Source: an uncultured Microbulbifer sp.
GTDB lineage: Bacteria > Pseudomonadota > Gammaproteobacteria > Pseudomonadales > Cellvibrionaceae
Assembly (NCBI RefSeq): GCF_947489355.1
Contig: NZ_CANLDD010000002.1
Span: 1-64,000 of the forward strand
Reading direction: 5' to 3'
DNA length: 64,000 nucleotides
A program made the position numbers and the translations under genes. Of this stretch, positions 27,186-35,520 are shown in pieces (positions within the stretch are counted from its first letter, which is position 1; each line of letters opens with the position of its first letter). The notes under the pieces were generated by a model. It saw nothing but the letters and a program-made list of their open reading frames with translations, did no database searches and had not been told where the DNA came from.

Positions 27186-28310
27186 TTATTCCCCGAGTTC
27201 GGCCATCAGATCCTCGATCTGGTCCTGCGTCATATCCGCCATGGCCGATTCCAGTTGGGCTTCGGACATTTCGGCAAACGTATCGGCGCGGGACTTTTGA
27301 GCGGTGGGAGCCTGGCCTAAATCGGAGAGCGATGGAGGGTGTTGTTGTTTGGCGGCCTTCTCGACAGTCTCCTTGGCCTTTTCCGCAAGCACTTTCGTGT
27401 CCTGGGGCGTGTCGGTCGGAGGTTTGTCAGGAATGCCAAAGGCGGCCTGGGTGCGCTTCACTACTTCTTGGAAGCGATCCTCAAAGGACGCATTTTTAAA
27501 AACGGGGTCTTGTCTGAGCTGGTTATCGACGATGGTGGCCATATCCCACTTGTCGGGATCATTCTCCCTCCAATTGGACAGGCTCGGGTTGCTGGCAATG
27601 GCGGTTTCCACTTGCTTTTGAACGGCACTGGGATCGTCATCCTGTGCCGGTGGATCCACCTTATCCTGACCACTGCTCATGGCCTCCTGCAACTGCTTAT
27701 TCTGCATTGCCAATGCGCGCACCACTTCGCCGATACTGCCGTACTCGCTCAGTGTTTCGAGCATCGTATCGTCAATATCGGCTTTTTTGAGCACATCGGC
27801 CGGGGTGAGGTTATTATCCTGCAGTTGCTGTTTCAGCTGATCATTCAATCCTTTCAGCTGGTCCAGCTCCGCCCTGGTCCCGGTTAAATCCTGTTCCAGT
27901 TCCGTAGCGCGGTTGTGCAGTGAATTGGCCTGATCCCGTGCATTCTGCAGTACCGCATAGGGGATCTTGTGGTTACCGTCACGGCTCTCTACATACCGCT
28001 CACCATCACCACCCGAATCGTCTGGCTTGACCTCTTGCTGGCCGGCATCGGGCGGGGTGCCGTCGGTATCGCCCTGTGTTCCAGCTTTGTCCTCGCCAGA
28101 CGCGGTATCGTCTTTGCCTTTTTCAGCCTCGCTGGTTTCCTTACCATCGCTGGCTTCCGGGGCCTTGCGTGCTTCCTCGCTGGGTTCGTCATCAAAACCA
28201 AGCAGCTTCCCAATGGCTTCTTCATCACCACTTTCCAGAAGCTCGTTGATCTCCTCTTCCGACTTGCCCAGATCATCGAGATCCACATCGTCCATCTCAA
28301 ACTTACTCAT
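27186..28310 (-). CDS. Capsid scaffolding protein (374 aa)
   Basis: The start at ATG 28310 (MSKFEMDDVDLDDLGK) is chosen because AAAGGTGG lies 8 bases upstream. The protein is very acidic and polar, with a disordered acidic N-terminal half (DGKETSEAEKGKDDTASGED), a coiled coil near residues 125-190 (LEQDLTGTRAELDQLKGLN, LKQQLQDNN) and an acidic C-terminus (MSEAQLESAMADMTQDQIED). This is the usual look of a phage scaffold, and it lies directly before the major capsid gene. It guides capsid assembly and leaves before maturation. Confidence 0.85.
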   Translation of the reverse strand: MSKFEMDDVDLDDLGKSEEEINELLESGDEEAIGKLLGFDDEPSEEARKAPEASDGKETSEAEKGKDDTASGEDKAGTQGDTDGTPPDAGQQEVKPDDSGGDGERYVESRDGNHKIPYAVLQNARDQANSLHNRATELEQDLTGTRAELDQLKGLNDQLKQQLQDNNLTPADVLKKADIDDTMLETLSEYGSIGEVVRALAMQNKQLQEAMSSGQDKVDPPAQDDDPSAVQKQVETAIASNPSLSNWRENDPDKWDMATIVDNQLRQDPVFKNASFEDRFQEVVKRTQAAFGIPDKPPTDTPQDTKVLAEKAKETVEKAAKQQHPPSLSDLGQAPTAQKSRADTFAEMSEAQLESAMADMTQDQIEDLMAELGE

Positions 28311-28334
28311 CGTGTTTCCACCTTTTACCAGTTG

Positions 28335-28386
28335 TCGCATGGTTGCGAAGGGTTACATCCATACCATTTATCGCATGGTTGCGAAG
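28335..28386. repeat. Two direct 16-base repeats, each palindromic
   Basis: TCGCATGGTTGCGAAG occurs at 28,335-28,350 and again at 28,371-28,386. Each copy contains CGCA-TGGT-TGCG, an inverted repeat. They lie between the portal terminator and the scaffold start, 36 bases apart, and could be protein-binding sites controlling the capsid genes. Confidence 0.6.
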
Positions 28387-28424
28387 TTGCCCTCTGTCGC
28401 TTAGGCGTGCGAAGTTCCGGGCAT

Positions 28425-28448
28425 AAAAAAACCCACACAAGGTGGGTT
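28425..28448 (-). terminator. Intrinsic terminator after the portal gene
   Basis: On the minus strand AACCCAC and GTGGGTT pair around a 5-base loop, followed by seven T. It separates portal from scaffold. Confidence 0.8.
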
Positions 28449-28484
28449 CTTCACATCCGGGGTTGGCCGTTGCCAGCCAATGCT

Positions 28485-30578
28485 TTATCCAGTCTTTTGG
28501 GTGTCCCCAAGTTGCTGGAATTTGAATTGCGAGCGCTTCAGAGCGACATCGGCGATAACACTCTTCATCTCAGCAATCAGTTTTTCGGTGCTGGCATCCA
28601 GCTGTCGAAGCTCCGCCGGTCCCAATTTCAGCTTGCCTTCTTCGGCACTGGCCTGTGCGTGTAACTTGCGTGCTTCACCGGCCAGTTTGTTTACTTTCTG
28701 TTTAGCCTCTTCCATACCCAGATCTTGTTGAAGCTGTTGAAGCTGCTGCTGTGCTTCTAAAGCCTCGCGCTGCTCCGGCGTCATTTCCTCAGGGTCCAGG
28801 CCGCGACCGGTTACCTCGCGGATACGTTTAACGATCTCATCACGCTTGGGCAGATCCGTGCTCTCCACAATCAAATCGAGCATTACCATCTGCATATCCG
28901 GCGGCAGGCTGCTGGCCAGCTCCATCATGCGCTGGGAAACCTGGGCGCGGTAACTGGGTGTGCTGGTAATATCCCCCAACACCACCTGCAGCTTGGCTTT
29001 GGTGACCAAGTTGGTTCTGGGCTGGCCTGTGCCTTCGCTGCCGTTCAGCACAATAATTTTGGTCTTGTCCGGTGTGCCCACATTGCGCGCCACCGGATAA
29101 TCCTGGCGCTGGCTGAGGTCATGAATCACATGGGCCATCAGCATCTCGCCCACCTGCTGACGGGCGAAGCGGTAGTTATCGGTGAGTTCCGCAAGCGTAG
29201 TGCTGCCTTGCTCTACCAATGAGTCAATCGCCACACCGGACTTGGCACCACTCTCCTGGCCGAGGAATGCGGAATACACCCCAGCCGTCTCCTGAATAAT
29301 CTGCTGCGCTTCCTGCATAATGGAGAACTGCTGTGCCGCCACATGGGTTTCCTGCTCGATGCGAAAGGCGTTTTTGTCGTTATTACTGCGATTTGGATTC
29401 AGGTTCACCACACCATCAGCGCGGTAGAATTCATCCAGCATCTCTTCATCGGATAAATTCCCCGCCAGTGCATCCTCGTCCTTGATCACCATCACCTTGT
29501 TCAGCAGGAAGGTGAGCTTTTGCCGGCGCACATTCACCTCATCCTGCGCCGGCATCATGCGCCGCCCCAAGCCATAGGGAACACTGGTGCTGTCCTCGCG
29601 AAAGCCCCAGAAGGGCACATAGGGAAAGTTGCTGTGTGGGTGCGGGCTGGGCACATCCACCAAGCGGTGCGGCCCGATAAAATACGCCAGGCGCATCTTG
29701 GGAAACGCCATATTGCGCACCTGCACCTTGCCGCTGGCGAGTATGGCTTGGTGCATCCTATTCTGCGGATCCACTTCCAGCACATGGCCATCGCCGGAGA
29801 ACATCACCGGGCGCTGTACATAGTGGCGGTAATACACCTCATAGATCAGGGCACGCTCCCGGTCACTGTCCCACCAATCCTGCAGGAACATATCGGTGGC
29901 GGTGTAATCTGAATAAGCGCCCAGCAAATCTTCCCGCTGCATCAGTTGGTATTCGGTGTCGAACCCGTCCCAACCCTGGCAGGCGAACCTGATCAAATCC
30001 TTGTGGCCGGGGAATGCCAGTTCTGCCTGGTCCCGATCCACCCAGCGCCGCCGTACCAACCAACGTGCGTTGGAAAGGTCCGACTCCGCATGCCAATCCC
30101 AAAAAATCTCATTGCGGTGCACACGCTTACAGCGGTAGGGATAAGCGAAAGGGTCACTGCTGCGGGAAACCTCCACCCAATCGAGCCCGCACTTGACCTG
30201 GCCGGCAAAGGCATCGGCACAGGCTTTATCAGACCGCGTCATACGCGCCGCTTCATTGAGCTTTTCGTTAATGCCCTCCGCCACTTCCACACTGTCGTCA
30301 TCGTCCGGGCGCACCACCCAATCTGCCCGGGTGCGCGCCTCCAGGCCCAATACGCCGTCGATCGCTGGCGCCATCAGGTTGTGAATCAGGATCGGTTGGC
30401 CACGGGATTCCAGTACCCGGCGCATCTCGGGGGTAATCTGGTTGCTATCGTAATAGGCACAGGCCCGGTCCGCCTCACTGCGCCACTCCGGCTGCACACG
30501 GATATCGTCGAGAAAGCGCTCCAGCTGTTTAAGTGCCAGGCCATCGTGTTTCTCTGCGTAATCAATGCCGAAGGACAT
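28485..30578 (-). CDS. Portal protein (697 aa)
   Basis: The length and order fit podovirus portals: an N-terminal helical part (KQLERFLDDIRVQPEWRSEA), the segment LESRGQPILIHNLMAPAIDG, a wing region with FFWDWHAESDLSNARW-type aromatic residues, the sequence SVPYGLGRRMMPAQDEVNVR, the clip/crown helix GSTTLAELTDNYRFARQQVG, and a very long C-terminal coiled coil (PEQREALEAQQQLQQLQQDL and beyond) that would form the barrel. Its start overlaps the stop of the large terminase gene by one base. It forms the dodecameric DNA gate of the capsid and docks the terminase. Confidence 0.92.
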   Translation of the reverse strand: MSFGIDYAEKHDGLALKQLERFLDDIRVQPEWRSEADRACAYYDSNQITPEMRRVLESRGQPILIHNLMAPAIDGVLGLEARTRADWVVRPDDDDSVEVAEGINEKLNEAARMTRSDKACADAFAGQVKCGLDWVEVSRSSDPFAYPYRCKRVHRNEIFWDWHAESDLSNARWLVRRRWVDRDQAELAFPGHKDLIRFACQGWDGFDTEYQLMQREDLLGAYSDYTATDMFLQDWWDSDRERALIYEVYYRHYVQRPVMFSGDGHVLEVDPQNRMHQAILASGKVQVRNMAFPKMRLAYFIGPHRLVDVPSPHPHSNFPYVPFWGFREDSTSVPYGLGRRMMPAQDEVNVRRQKLTFLLNKVMVIKDEDALAGNLSDEEMLDEFYRADGVVNLNPNRSNNDKNAFRIEQETHVAAQQFSIMQEAQQIIQETAGVYSAFLGQESGAKSGVAIDSLVEQGSTTLAELTDNYRFARQQVGEMLMAHVIHDLSQRQDYPVARNVGTPDKTKIIVLNGSEGTGQPRTNLVTKAKLQVVLGDITSTPSYRAQVSQRMMELASSLPPDMQMVMLDLIVESTDLPKRDEIVKRIREVTGRGLDPEEMTPEQREALEAQQQLQQLQQDLGMEEAKQKVNKLAGEARKLHAQASAEEGKLKLGPAELRQLDASTEKLIAEMKSVIADVALKRSQFKFQQLGDTQKTG

Positions 30579-32149
30579 TACATTGCTCTCCAGTCCCGCG
30601 GTGGCCGGCGCTGTCCATGGCGTCCTTTGCGCTTTTCAGGCGCTACCACGGGAATTGCCAAGGTCAGCGCCAGCGCCTCAGCTTCGTCAGGAGAGCGAAT
30701 TTCACGTTTTTTCATCTGCTCTTTGGTTTCCAGAACCAACTGTTGTTTCACGTTATAGGTGTACTGTGGTGCGATCAGGTCCGCATGCAGGCTGTTTACA
30801 TCAGGAATGGATACAGACCCTTCGAGCCAATTAGCCATGTTGTTCCACATCTCCGCGCGCAGATTGAAATACTTTTCGGGTTCACTGGCCGCAGAACCCG
30901 CGTTGACACCAATCACCGGATAACCCATATCTTCCAGCGCATCGACAGTCCCCGCACCCAGGCCTACTTCGTCGACGAAGATGGCATCGACCGGATTACC
31001 TTCTTCTGCATAGGCATCGCACTCTTTGGCAACCTTGGCCGCAAGCTGGGTGGTACTGGTTTTAAGCAGGCTCTTCAAGCCCCAGGCCTTGTTACCCTTG
31101 CGATGTATCCAACTGGCCCTATCACCGCCATAACGCGCTGGATCTACTCCAACGATATGCGCTCCGTAATGACTGACAGCGTCTTCGCCTCTCTTTCGAG
31201 CTGCAGCGACATACGCTGTATTGCATAAGGTGTCCTGTCCCGATTGCTGGAAGGCGTCAGCGGCACAGAATGGATACTCCTGCAGGAAGAGCCAGCCCCA
31301 TTCGCCGACATCACCGCGGAGCTGAATGTTTTTCTGGTGCGCCCAGTACAGTTGGTCCCTATCCAGGTTGTAGGTCTTGGCAGTATCCAGTTCCGTATCA
31401 CTGGGCTTCCAATCACTTGGCGCTTTTTTGCGATACTCCGGCTGCCAGTACCAGGGCAGAAAAATTGCGATAAACTCCGACTCACCAGCTTCGGCTTTCT
31501 GCCAGAGGTCATGGAAGTAACCACCGATGCCATTGGCAGTGCTCTCGAAGATAATCTCGCTGTTCTCACCTTCCGGCACTGCCTGCAACACACCAGCTGC
31601 ATGGGTTTCCGCATGAGGCCAGAAGGCCACTTCAGAACCGTGGAAGTAATGAATCGTACTGGAGCGGCCAGCGCCTTTGCTGCCTGCTGTCGCCACTTTG
31701 TAGCCGCTATCGTTCTGCGCAAAGTGCAGCTCTTTGGAGCTGGCATTGGCCGTTGCCGGTTTCAGCAATGGATGCAAATTGTTGTGGTAACGAAACACCA
31801 TATCGAACAGGTTGTCAGTGGCCTGCTGTAGGTGCGTGAGAATGAAAGCCTTCACTGCTTTACGGAATCGTGTCTTCCAGTAGTAGCGGCCTTCAACATA
31901 AGTGCTGATACCCTGCTGACGCCCTTTCAGAATCAGGGCCCGCACCATACCCAGTTCAAACAGTTGGTCTTCCAGACGCTCATGTACATAGCGTTGCGCC
32001 TGATTGATCTTGAATGGCTTCAGAGCACCGCGCTTTGTAGCGATCTTCAATTGCTTCAGGGCAAAAAAAGGGAAATCGTGAACACAGCGCTTGATCAGAT
32101 CCCGAACCGACTCCACTTCATCCGGGGAAATCTCCGCTTCTAAAGCCAT
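30578..32149 (-). CDS. Terminase large subunit (523 aa)
   Basis: The packaging motor ATPase and nuclease. A Walker A-like KGRQQGIS lies at residues 75-82, a Walker B strand ending in Asp/Glu-type residues is IIFEST at about 199-204, and the C-terminal RNase H-like nuclease has VGVDPARYGGDRAS near residue 335 and AIFVDEVGLG near 388, supplying the metal-binding acidic residues. The length is typical. It overlaps the portal gene by one base. In contrast to most phages it is separated from the small subunit by an accessory gene and a terminator. Confidence 0.95.
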   Translation of the reverse strand: MALEAEISPDEVESVRDLIKRCVHDFPFFALKQLKIATKRGALKPFKINQAQRYVHERLEDQLFELGMVRALILKGRQQGISTYVEGRYYWKTRFRKAVKAFILTHLQQATDNLFDMVFRYHNNLHPLLKPATANASSKELHFAQNDSGYKVATAGSKGAGRSSTIHYFHGSEVAFWPHAETHAAGVLQAVPEGENSEIIFESTANGIGGYFHDLWQKAEAGESEFIAIFLPWYWQPEYRKKAPSDWKPSDTELDTAKTYNLDRDQLYWAHQKNIQLRGDVGEWGWLFLQEYPFCAADAFQQSGQDTLCNTAYVAAARKRGEDAVSHYGAHIVGVDPARYGGDRASWIHRKGNKAWGLKSLLKTSTTQLAAKVAKECDAYAEEGNPVDAIFVDEVGLGAGTVDALEDMGYPVIGVNAGSAASEPEKYFNLRAEMWNNMANWLEGSVSIPDVNSLHADLIAPQYTYNVKQQLVLETKEQMKKREIRSPDEAEALALTLAIPVVAPEKRKGRHGQRRPPRDWRAM

Positions 32150-32215
32150 TACGCGTTTCTCTCGTCAATCAATACTTATTCAACCGCTTTCTATAACACG
32201 GGGCCACCAGAAACG

Positions 32216-32240
32216 AAAAAGCCCGCACTGGGCGGGCTTT
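32216..32240 (-). terminator. Intrinsic terminator after the 262-codon accessory gene
   Basis: On the minus strand AGCCCGC and GCGGGCT form the stem, followed by TTTTTC. It ends the transcript of the accessory membrane protein before the large terminase gene. Confidence 0.75.
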
Positions 32241-32301
32241 CGGTGACCTGAATCTTAAAGCTAAGCGCTCTGATCTGTCAGTAAATTATCAGTCTATTGA
32301 T

Positions 32302-33090
32302 CTACTCGGTTGGCATAGAACTTTGAACAGCTTCAGCGTACTCCCACCCAGAATGGGACAACTCAAACAACTCTCCTTTAATACCACGCTCCTTCACATA
32401 ACCGCATTCTACTAAGTCATCCAAAGCCTTTTCATACTTCGCAAATTCTCTCGGAGAATTCCTCCCGAAAGATATATTATTTGTTGCAATTGAGTGATTC
32501 CCAATTGATCTACTTTTTACAATGATGCCACGCTCTTCAGATGCAGCTCCAAGTAATAACTCTTCGCTAGCTGCAGACAATTTTGGGCTAGGCGCCTCTA
32601 ATTTATTTGATAAATTATCTCGTTTATCCCTGAGATTATCAATTTCTTCTTTTACATTTTGCTTAGCTTCTTCATCTTTGACCTTCTCAAGTTTTTCATC
32701 CCGTAATGCTCTATCTATTAGCTCAGATTCTTTAACAGCAAGTAGTTTATTCCTGGATTTTTCTAGCTCCTCCTGTCTAATATTCTTCAGATGCTCAGCA
32801 TCAAGGAGTAAAAAATCTATCTTCTGCAGAGGCATACGCTCTACTAACCCAAAGCAATATCGTACCCATGGTGATGCTATGGCTAATATCAAGGAGGAAA
32901 TTAATGGATACCAAAGCATTGTCCAGATATTTGTTTGATTATCAAATGTTTCCAATCTAACCAACCCAGTTCCACCTGTCACGAGCAACAGAAATATTGC
33001 TCTCCAATTAAATACAAAAAAGGACAAAATAAAGTATCCGTAAAAAGGCGATTTTATCCTTGAATTGACAGCAGCTATGAATTCTTTCAT
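32302..33090 (-). CDS. Membrane protein with coiled coil and winged-helix-like end (262 aa), accessory
   Basis: The gene is AT-rich and lies alone between the two terminase genes, with a terminator after it. Residues 15-40 (FYGYFILSFFVFNWRAIFL) and 55-80 (MLWYPLISSLILAIASPW) are membrane segments. Residues 85-165 form a highly charged coiled coil (EELEKSRNKLLAVKESELI, NVKEEIDNLRDKRDNLSNK). The last 50 residues (EKALDDLVECGYVKERG, ELFELSHSGWEYAE) look like a winged helix. Membrane-sensor-type proteins of this shape occur as bacterial genes of unknown function. It is a candidate lysogen-expressed superinfection or defence gene; that role is inference. Confidence 0.7.
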   Translation of the reverse strand: MKEFIAAVNSRIKSPFYGYFILSFFVFNWRAIFLLLVTGGTGLVRLETFDNQTNIWTMLWYPLISSLILAIASPWVRYCFGLVERMPLQKIDFLLLDAEHLKNIRQEELEKSRNKLLAVKESELIDRALRDEKLEKVKDEEAKQNVKEEIDNLRDKRDNLSNKLEAPSPKLSAASEELLLGAASEERGIIVKSRSIGNHSIATNNISFGRNSPREFAKYEKALDDLVECGYVKERGIKGELFELSHSGWEYAEAVQSSMPTE

Positions 33091-33188
33091 TAAGACCCCA
33101 GGGCTTTAACATTTATATATTGGTAACCGCGAGCACCATTATGCATGATTTACATGTCTTTAGTAAATGTAGCTCTAGTGGCCACCCA

Positions 33189-33731
33189 TCACCCAATCAG
33201 CTCATCAATCAACGACTGTAGAGTAACCTTGACTTCTTTCTGCTCACGGAATGCCTGAACATTCACATGCTTGCCCAGCAGTTCCAGGTTCTTAACCTTG
33301 TCCGGCCACTTGATTTTCTTCAGCACACCGACAATCTGGCGCTCATCACCACTACCTTCCCACAGCTCTGACAGGTCCATACCGGAAAGAAATTGGCGCC
33401 AAATCTTTGGCCATTCCCGAATGGGCTTGAGCGAACCGTCATCCTTGAGAATATCCAGCACATCCATCTGGTCGATCTCAAACAGGCGCTTCAATACATA
33501 GTCGGCGTCTATCTGAGTGCGTTCTGAGCGGGCTTTCTGGGCTTTTTGGATGTATTCAGCCACCTTAATATTTCTTAATAATTCTGAACCCCTAGCTTCA
33601 CAGGACTGCTGCGAAGCCTTTGGGTATGCAGCCTTGTAAGCCCTCGTCGCATTCAGCTCAGGATCAGCCAGATAGGTGTCTGCAAAGACCTGCCACTTAT
33701 CAGTCAGGCCGTTATGGTTGCGCCTGGCCAT
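33189..33731 (-). CDS. Terminase small subunit (180 aa)
   Basis: The N-terminal 60 residues match small terminases of the Terminase_2 type: LTDKWQVFADTYLADPELNA, then AYKAAYPKASQQSCEARGSE and LLRNIKVAEYIQ. They form the helix-turn-helix that recognises the packaging start site. The C-terminal half is helical and acidic (DVLDILKDDGSLKP). The gene is 101 bases upstream of the accessory membrane gene and abuts the holin gene, an unusual split from the large subunit. Confidence 0.9.
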   Translation of the reverse strand: MARRNHNGLTDKWQVFADTYLADPELNATRAYKAAYPKASQQSCEARGSELLRNIKVAEYIQKAQKARSERTQIDADYVLKRLFEIDQMDVLDILKDDGSLKPIREWPKIWRQFLSGMDLSELWEGSGDERQIVGVLKKIKWPDKVKNLELLGKHVNVQAFREQKEVKVTLQSLIDELIG

Positions 33732-33946
33732 TACTCTCTCCGCTCTTGCTGTGCTTTCGCCATCTTGTGGCGTTGGTGGCTGTAGTACCAGTTCACCACA
33801 AAGGAGGCGATGGCCACCAAGGCACAGATAAAGCCAATGGGGTTTTGGATAAACAGGCTGTAAACACTGCCGATAGCACCTACCGTTACCGTAGTGGCAT
33901 GGCCAACCTTTTCTGCTAACTCTCGTACAAGGTCGTGTGTGTTCAT
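33731..33946 (-). CDS. Small two-span membrane protein, putative holin (71 aa)
   Basis: The protein has two hydrophobic segments (ATTVTVGAIGSVYSLFI and FICALVAIASFVVNWYY) and a basic, charged C-terminus (SHQRHKMAKAQQERRE), the layout of class II holins. It overlaps the 3TM holin gene by four bases and the small terminase gene by one. Holin function is inferred from topology and its place in the lysis region. Confidence 0.65.
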   Translation of the reverse strand: MNTHDLVRELAEKVGHATTVTVGAIGSVYSLFIQNPIGFICALVAIASFVVNWYYSHQRHKMAKAQQERRE

Positions 33947-34449
33947 GGCTTCATTGCCTGTGTCTTTTCCTTACTCCCCTGGCTGGAGCCGTACCAGAAT
34001 TGCAGGATCATTGGTATTGCGCCGGTGATCACACCGAGCATCAGGGTTCCGGTCTGTTCAAATGCCGGGGTTACCTCTACGCTGCCGGAGAACAGCAGGT
34101 AGGTCAGGAAGAAATAGCCGCTGATGAACACAAACGACAGCACCGCCTGAACCCACAGGCCCCCTTTGATGCCTAGTTCCCGTGCACTCTTGCGGTCCTC
34201 CACTTCGAGCCGATATACATCAATGTTCAACTCATGCATCTTGAGCTTGAACTGGTTGTCTAGGCTGCGCAGTTCCAGAAGCTGTTCGGGGCTCGCATTC
34301 AGTACCAGATCGGCAATATCCTGTTCAGTAGCCTTTTCATCACCCAGTAGGGCACCAACCAGGAACTTGACTGCCGTTCCCGCGACAGGGCCACCAAGAG
34401 CAGCGCCCAGGGTCGGGGCAACGCTTTTAACTATCGCTTTCCAGTCCAT
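33943..34449 (-). CDS. Holin of the 3TM GTA type (168 aa)
   Basis: Matches the GTA_holin_3TM family: an N-terminal amphipathic start with VAPTLGAALGGPVAG, a helix with NASPEQLLELRSLDNQFKLK, and a C-terminal pair of membrane helices (LSFVFISGYFFLTYLLFSG and MLGVITGAIPMILQFWYGS). The family forms the lysis pore in gene-transfer agents and related phages. It begins right after a terminator (34,498-34,523) and overlaps the next gene by four bases. Confidence 0.85.
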   Translation of the reverse strand: MDWKAIVKSVAPTLGAALGGPVAGTAVKFLVGALLGDEKATEQDIADLVLNASPEQLLELRSLDNQFKLKMHELNIDVYRLEVEDRKSARELGIKGGLWVQAVLSFVFISGYFFLTYLLFSGSVEVTPAFEQTGTLMLGVITGAIPMILQFWYGSSQGSKEKTQAMKP

Positions 34450-34497
34450 TAGTAGCTCCAGATTGTAAAACCTAGGGAAATCACTTTCTCCAGGCGT

Positions 34498-34523
34498 AAA
34501 AAAACCGGCTCTGTGGCCGGTTT
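34498..34523 (-). terminator. Intrinsic terminator after the SET-domain gene
   Basis: On the minus strand AACCGGC and GCCGGTT pair and are followed by seven T. It isolates the SET gene from the holin genes. Confidence 0.8.
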
Positions 34524-34638
34524 AAGTGGTTGGGTACCTGGCACAAGGATTTACACCTCGCTTGTTAAGCGCTATGCCTGGCACACACGCTTTTGTAAAA
34601 GGCGTGCTTTAGCGCGGCCTTTTGGCAAAATTGTTAAG

Positions 34639-35178
34639 TCAATGATGTGCTAATTCTTTTAATCTAAAATCAATTTCAATGAGATATGGTGCCACATACC
34701 CTTTATATGTTGACTTAAAACTTTCAGGGAGATCTTTCCAGCCCGTAATTCTGCCTCGACAATTTCCCGCTCCACAGCAGCATTTGTATGGAAAGTGGTC
34801 AATGATGTAATTTCTCATAGCATAATCAAATGTTATTTCATCACCAATCTCGATGGTGTGCATTGCAATAAAATCATGTGCTTCTACCTCATTTAGATTT
34901 ATCCCACAGTTGGGATTGCAGGAGTGGTTAACCTTAGCAATCTCTCCACCATGTAATGCATAGCGAAACTCGCCCATCTGGGAGGCATGAGAGTGGTTTT
35001 CATCAATATTGTCTTCTTCGATGACACCCACCATCACTATATCGCCAGAATGAAATCGCTTAGTAGCGAAAATACCTTGACCTTTATCCTTATCTTTACA
35101 ATCTAATAATTCGTATCCGTTGTTCACTTTGTGCACCGTGACTGAAGAACATACGCTCGGGGGTAACCACGGTAACAC
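34639..35178 (-). CDS. SET-domain protein (179 aa), accessory
   Basis: The SET methyltransferase fold is clear: GQGIFATKRFHSGDIV near residue 34, NHSCNPNC at residues 84-91 (AdoMet-binding core), GDEITFDYAM at 112-121 (catalytic tyrosine) and a cysteine cluster CCCGAGNCRG at 133-142 like the post-SET zinc site. The family methylates lysines; the target here is unknown. The start is uncertain: GTG 35178 has no clear ribosome site, and GTG 35136 is an alternative that would remove 14 atypical residues. The gene is AT-rich and sits between holin and endolysin genes next to an SDR fragment, bounded by a terminator. Confidence 0.85.
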   Translation of the reverse strand: MLPWLPPSVCSSVTVHKVNNGYELLDCKDKDKGQGIFATKRFHSGDIVMVGVIEEDNIDENHSHASQMGEFRYALHGGEIAKVNHSCNPNCGINLNEVEAHDFIAMHTIEIGDEITFDYAMRNYIIDHFPYKCCCGAGNCRGRITGWKDLPESFKSTYKGYVAPYLIEIDFRLKELAHH

Positions 35179-35187
35179 ATATATAAA

Positions 35188-35373
35188 TTAAACATCCCAT
35201 GCTTCTTCCAAAGCAGTCGGGTTAACGGCATTCACACGAATCCCTCTTGGCATTTCATAAGCAACGCATTTCACAAAAGTATCGATGGGGCCTTCATAAC
35301 TGTAACCTCTATGCTCTGGATAAGATTCAAATAGGTGATAGTGATTACTACCTCGGAAGCAATTCTGTGTCAA
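35188..35373 (-). pseudogene. Fragment of an SDR gene
   Basis: The second half of this 61-codon frame reads GPIDTFVKCVAYEMPRGIRV then NAVNPTALEEAWDV, the helix and loop found after the catalytic Tyr-Lys of SDR enzymes (EMPRGIRVNAV is very typical). The nucleotide-binding part and catalytic residues are missing, and the frame stops right after this piece. It is a truncated remnant of a different SDR subfamily from the intact SDR at 10,311. Confidence 0.6.
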
Positions 35374-35403
35374 TTATCCAAAATTTCCTTTAAAATTAGA
35401 TAA

Positions 35404-35475
35404 TTACAAAAAATTCGATACAATCGCATAAAATAGAGAAAGGGTCATCACGACCACTATCCCAGAATATACCAT
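35404..35475 (-). CDS. Possible single-span membrane peptide (23 aa)
   Basis: The frame encodes a hydrophobic peptide starting MVYSGIVVVMTLSLFYAIV. Just upstream, in the same frame, are polar and basic residues (SQYRELRT) but no start codon; one extra A in the A5 run near 35,498-35,502 would join them to a GTG start. It lies directly after the endolysin gene, where spanins or small holins are found. Weak evidence. Confidence 0.25.
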   Translation of the reverse strand: MVYSGIVVVMTLSLFYAIVSNFL

Positions 35476-35520
35476 TGTTCGTAATTCTCTGTACTGGCTC
35501 GCTTTTTCGACACACTCCCC

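Noticed and set aside
34639..35373. SET gene and SDR fragment as one fused gene
   Set aside because: The frames differ and a stop codon separates them.
35404..35520. A full 36-residue membrane peptide from a GTG start after the endolysin gene
   Set aside because: It would need one extra base in an A5 run, and the GTG lies too close to its purine-rich site; only the short ATG frame is listed, at low confidence.
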